From assembly GCA_023441965.1 (NCBI GenBank), contig JAEZNB010000104.1:1-15367 (forward strand): DNA of 15,367 nucleotides, read 5' to 3'. The notes beneath the pieces are model-generated. The model saw only the letters and a list, made by a program, of their open reading frames with translations, ran no database searches and was not told the origin of the DNA. This document shows positions 14,175 to 15,367 of the stretch, piece by piece; position 1 is the first letter of the stretch, and each line of letters opens with the position of its first letter. Source of the DNA: Bacillota bacterium (GTDB lineage: Bacteria; Bacillota; Clostridia; Lachnospirales; Lachnospiraceae). Both the position numbers and the translations under genes were made by a program.

Positions 14175-14241
14175 TTTAAATCTATATCATCTCTACTGAA
14201 TTCCCCATGAATCCAACCTATCAATCAAAGGAGCTGAAAAG

Positions 14242-15367
14242 ATGGAAATGCATTATGATTCAATGACATTAATTAATCTGCGAGAAGTAGCAAAAGAAAG
14301 AGGACTGAAAAATATAGCAGCATTGAAGAAGAGTGAACTGATTGAGGCACTAAAAAACAATGATCTCGCGAAGCAGGAGGTGAAAAGTGCTGCTTGGGAG
14401 AGAAAGCCCAGAGAAGAGAAAATTGCTTCCCGTGAAGTAAGCCCTGTGAGACAGGTGGAGCAGACGGAAGAGCAGTACAGAGAGGATCGCCTTCCGACAG
14501 GGGCGCAGATGCAGGTTTCCAGAGAGGATCGCCTTCCGACAGGGGCGCAGATGCAGGTTTCCAGGGAGGATCGTCTTCCGACAGGGGTGTCGATGCAGGT
14601 CTCCAGAGAGGATCGCCTTCCGAGAGGGGCGCAGATGCAGGTTTCCAGGGAGGATCGTCTTCCGACCGGAGTTTCGATGCAGGTACCCAGAGAGGATAGA
14701 AGGAGCTTTGGAAGTCAGGCCGATATGGAACAGCTGGACAGCGGTGAGACTAAGGTGGGAATTCTCGAAGTCCTTCCTGATGGCTATGGCTTTATCCGCT
14801 GTGATAATTATCTGCCCGGAGAGAACGATGTCTATGTATCACCGGCGCAGATCCGCCGCTTCAATCTGAAGACCGGTGACATTGTGGAAGGGAATACCAG
14901 GGTCAGAAGTCAGACTGAGAAATTCTCTGCCCTGCTCTATATCAAGGCAGTGAACGGCTTCCATCCCAATGAGGCACAGAAACGGAAGAAGTTTGAAGAG
15001 CTTACACCGATTTTCCCTAATCAGAGAATTCACCTGGAAACTCCCGGAGCCGGAGTATCCATGAGAATGGTGGATCTGATCTCCCCGATTGGCAAGGGAC
15101 AGAGAGGAATGATCGTATCCCAGCCTAAGACCGGTAAAACCACTTTGCTGAAGCAGATTGCCAAGGCCATTACCAGAAATCATCCGGATATGAGACTGAT
15201 CATACTCTTGATTGACGAGCGTCCCGAGGAAGTAACCGATATCAAGGAATCTATAGAAGGTAAGAATGTGGAGGTCATTTACTCCACCTTTGATGAGCTT
15301 CCCGAAAACCATAAGCGGGTTTCCGAGATGGTAATCGAACGGGCAAAGCGTCTGGTGGAGCATAAGC
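14242..15367 (+). CDS. rho: Transcription termination factor Rho, 3' part beyond the window
   Basis: 375 residues are visible before the window ends, and the frame stays open. Rho is a hexameric RNA-dependent ATPase that ends transcription at Rho-dependent sites. Residues 8-38 form the N-terminal helical domain (MTLINLREVAKERGLKNI, then LKKSELIEAL). Residues 39-79 are charged and likely disordered. Residues 80-149 are five 14-residue tandem repeats (REDRLPTGAQMQVS type). The cold-shock-like RNA-binding domain starts near 170 (VGILEVLPDGYGFIR, 172-186). The ATPase domain has Walker A QPKTGKT at 294-300 and Walker B LIILLIDERPEE at 319-330. The secondary RNA-binding loops and the arginine finger lie outside the window. 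The start has AAAGGAG 8 bases upstream. The repeat insertion is unusual, since Rho insertions are normally non-repetitive. The gene is divergent from the malic enzyme operon. Confidence 0.96.
   Translation, partial: MEMHYDSMTLINLREVAKERGLKNIAALKKSELIEALKNNDLAKQEVKSAAWERKPREEKIASREVSPVRQVEQTEEQYREDRLPTGAQMQVSREDRLPTGAQMQVSREDRLPTGVSMQVSREDRLPRGAQMQVSREDRLPTGVSMQVPREDRRSFGSQADMEQLDSGETKVGILEVLPDGYGFIRCDNYLPGENDVYVSPAQIRRFNLKTGDIVEGNTRVRSQTEKFSALLYIKAVNGFHPNEAQKRKKFEELTPIFPNQRIHLETPGAGVSMRMVDLISPIGKGQRGMIVSQPKTGKTTLLKQIAKAITRNHPDMRLIILLIDERPEEVTDIKESIEGKNVEVIYSTFDELPENHKRVSEMVIERAKRLVEHK
14479..14700 (+). repeat. In-frame 42-bp tandem repeat inside rho
   Basis: Five complete units of 42 bases start at 14479, 14521, 14563, 14605 and 14647, followed by a 12-base partial unit to 14700. 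Units 1 and 2 are identical. Units 1, 2 and 4 encode ...TGAQMQ or RGAQMQ, and units 3 and 5 encode TGVSMQ. The period is 14 codons, so gain or loss of units keeps the frame. Confidence 0.97.

Noticed and set aside
14479..14700. Tandem repeats in rho as a CRISPR array
   Set aside because: The units are contiguous without spacers and in frame with the rho coding sequence.
14839..15363. 174-codon antisense open frame at the window end
   Set aside because: It lies opposite the conserved RNA-binding and ATPase domains of Rho and has no features of its own.

Overview
The window looks like a chromosomal stretch from a spore-forming anaerobic clostridium, most likely a member of the Lachnospiraceae. 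The evidence is an alpha/beta-type small acid-soluble spore protein, a DUF4364 winged-helix protein (a family I know mainly from Clostridia), a tig-clpP-clpX cluster, strong AGGAGG ribosome binding sites, TTG/GTG starts and extended -10 (TGnTATAAT) promoters. The family-level placement is inference from gene content, not from a marker gene.

Left part (1-4400). The window opens inside a cysteine-rich protein with a Pro-Glu-Pro-Cys-Pro N-terminal tract, followed by a clear intrinsic terminator. Next come a DJ-1/PfpI-family protein on the + strand and a convergent AGCS-type sodium:amino-acid symporter on the - strand. An orphan lipoprotein solute-binding protein is divergent from the symporter. 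Its strong extended -10 promoter and a long 3' hairpin bracket it as a single-gene unit.

Middle part (4400-10160). A 490-base gene-poor stretch contains several overlapping palindromes and leads into the spore DNA-protecting protein gene, which has its own terminator. After it come phosphoglucosamine mutase (glmM, cell-wall precursor synthesis) and the proteostasis block tig-clpP-clpX. The latter has one visible promoter ahead of tig. It couples nascent-chain folding (trigger factor) with regulated proteolysis (ClpXP).

Right part (10160-15367). engB, the essential ribosome-assembly GTPase, lies between two copies of a 170-215 bp imperfect palindrome of MITE type with matching ends GGGGCTGTTTCA/TGAAACAGCC. 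The second copy fills the whole gap between engB and the convergent gene. No lon gene lies between clpX and engB, although I know it from that position in several Firmicutes. A - strand operon follows, in transcription order: NAD-type malic enzyme, YhcC/YtqA-type radical SAM protein, DUF4364 protein. Its promoter overlaps a perfect, widely spaced 10-bp inverted repeat. Divergent from it is rho, cut by the window end. Rho carries an unusual insertion made of five 14-residue tandem repeats between its N-terminal helical domain and its RNA-binding domain.

Most genes are housekeeping. The features most worth following up are the tandem-repeat insertion in Rho, the paired palindromic elements around engB, the Cys-rich PEPCP protein, the inverted repeat at the malic enzyme promoter and the palindrome cluster upstream of the spore protein gene.
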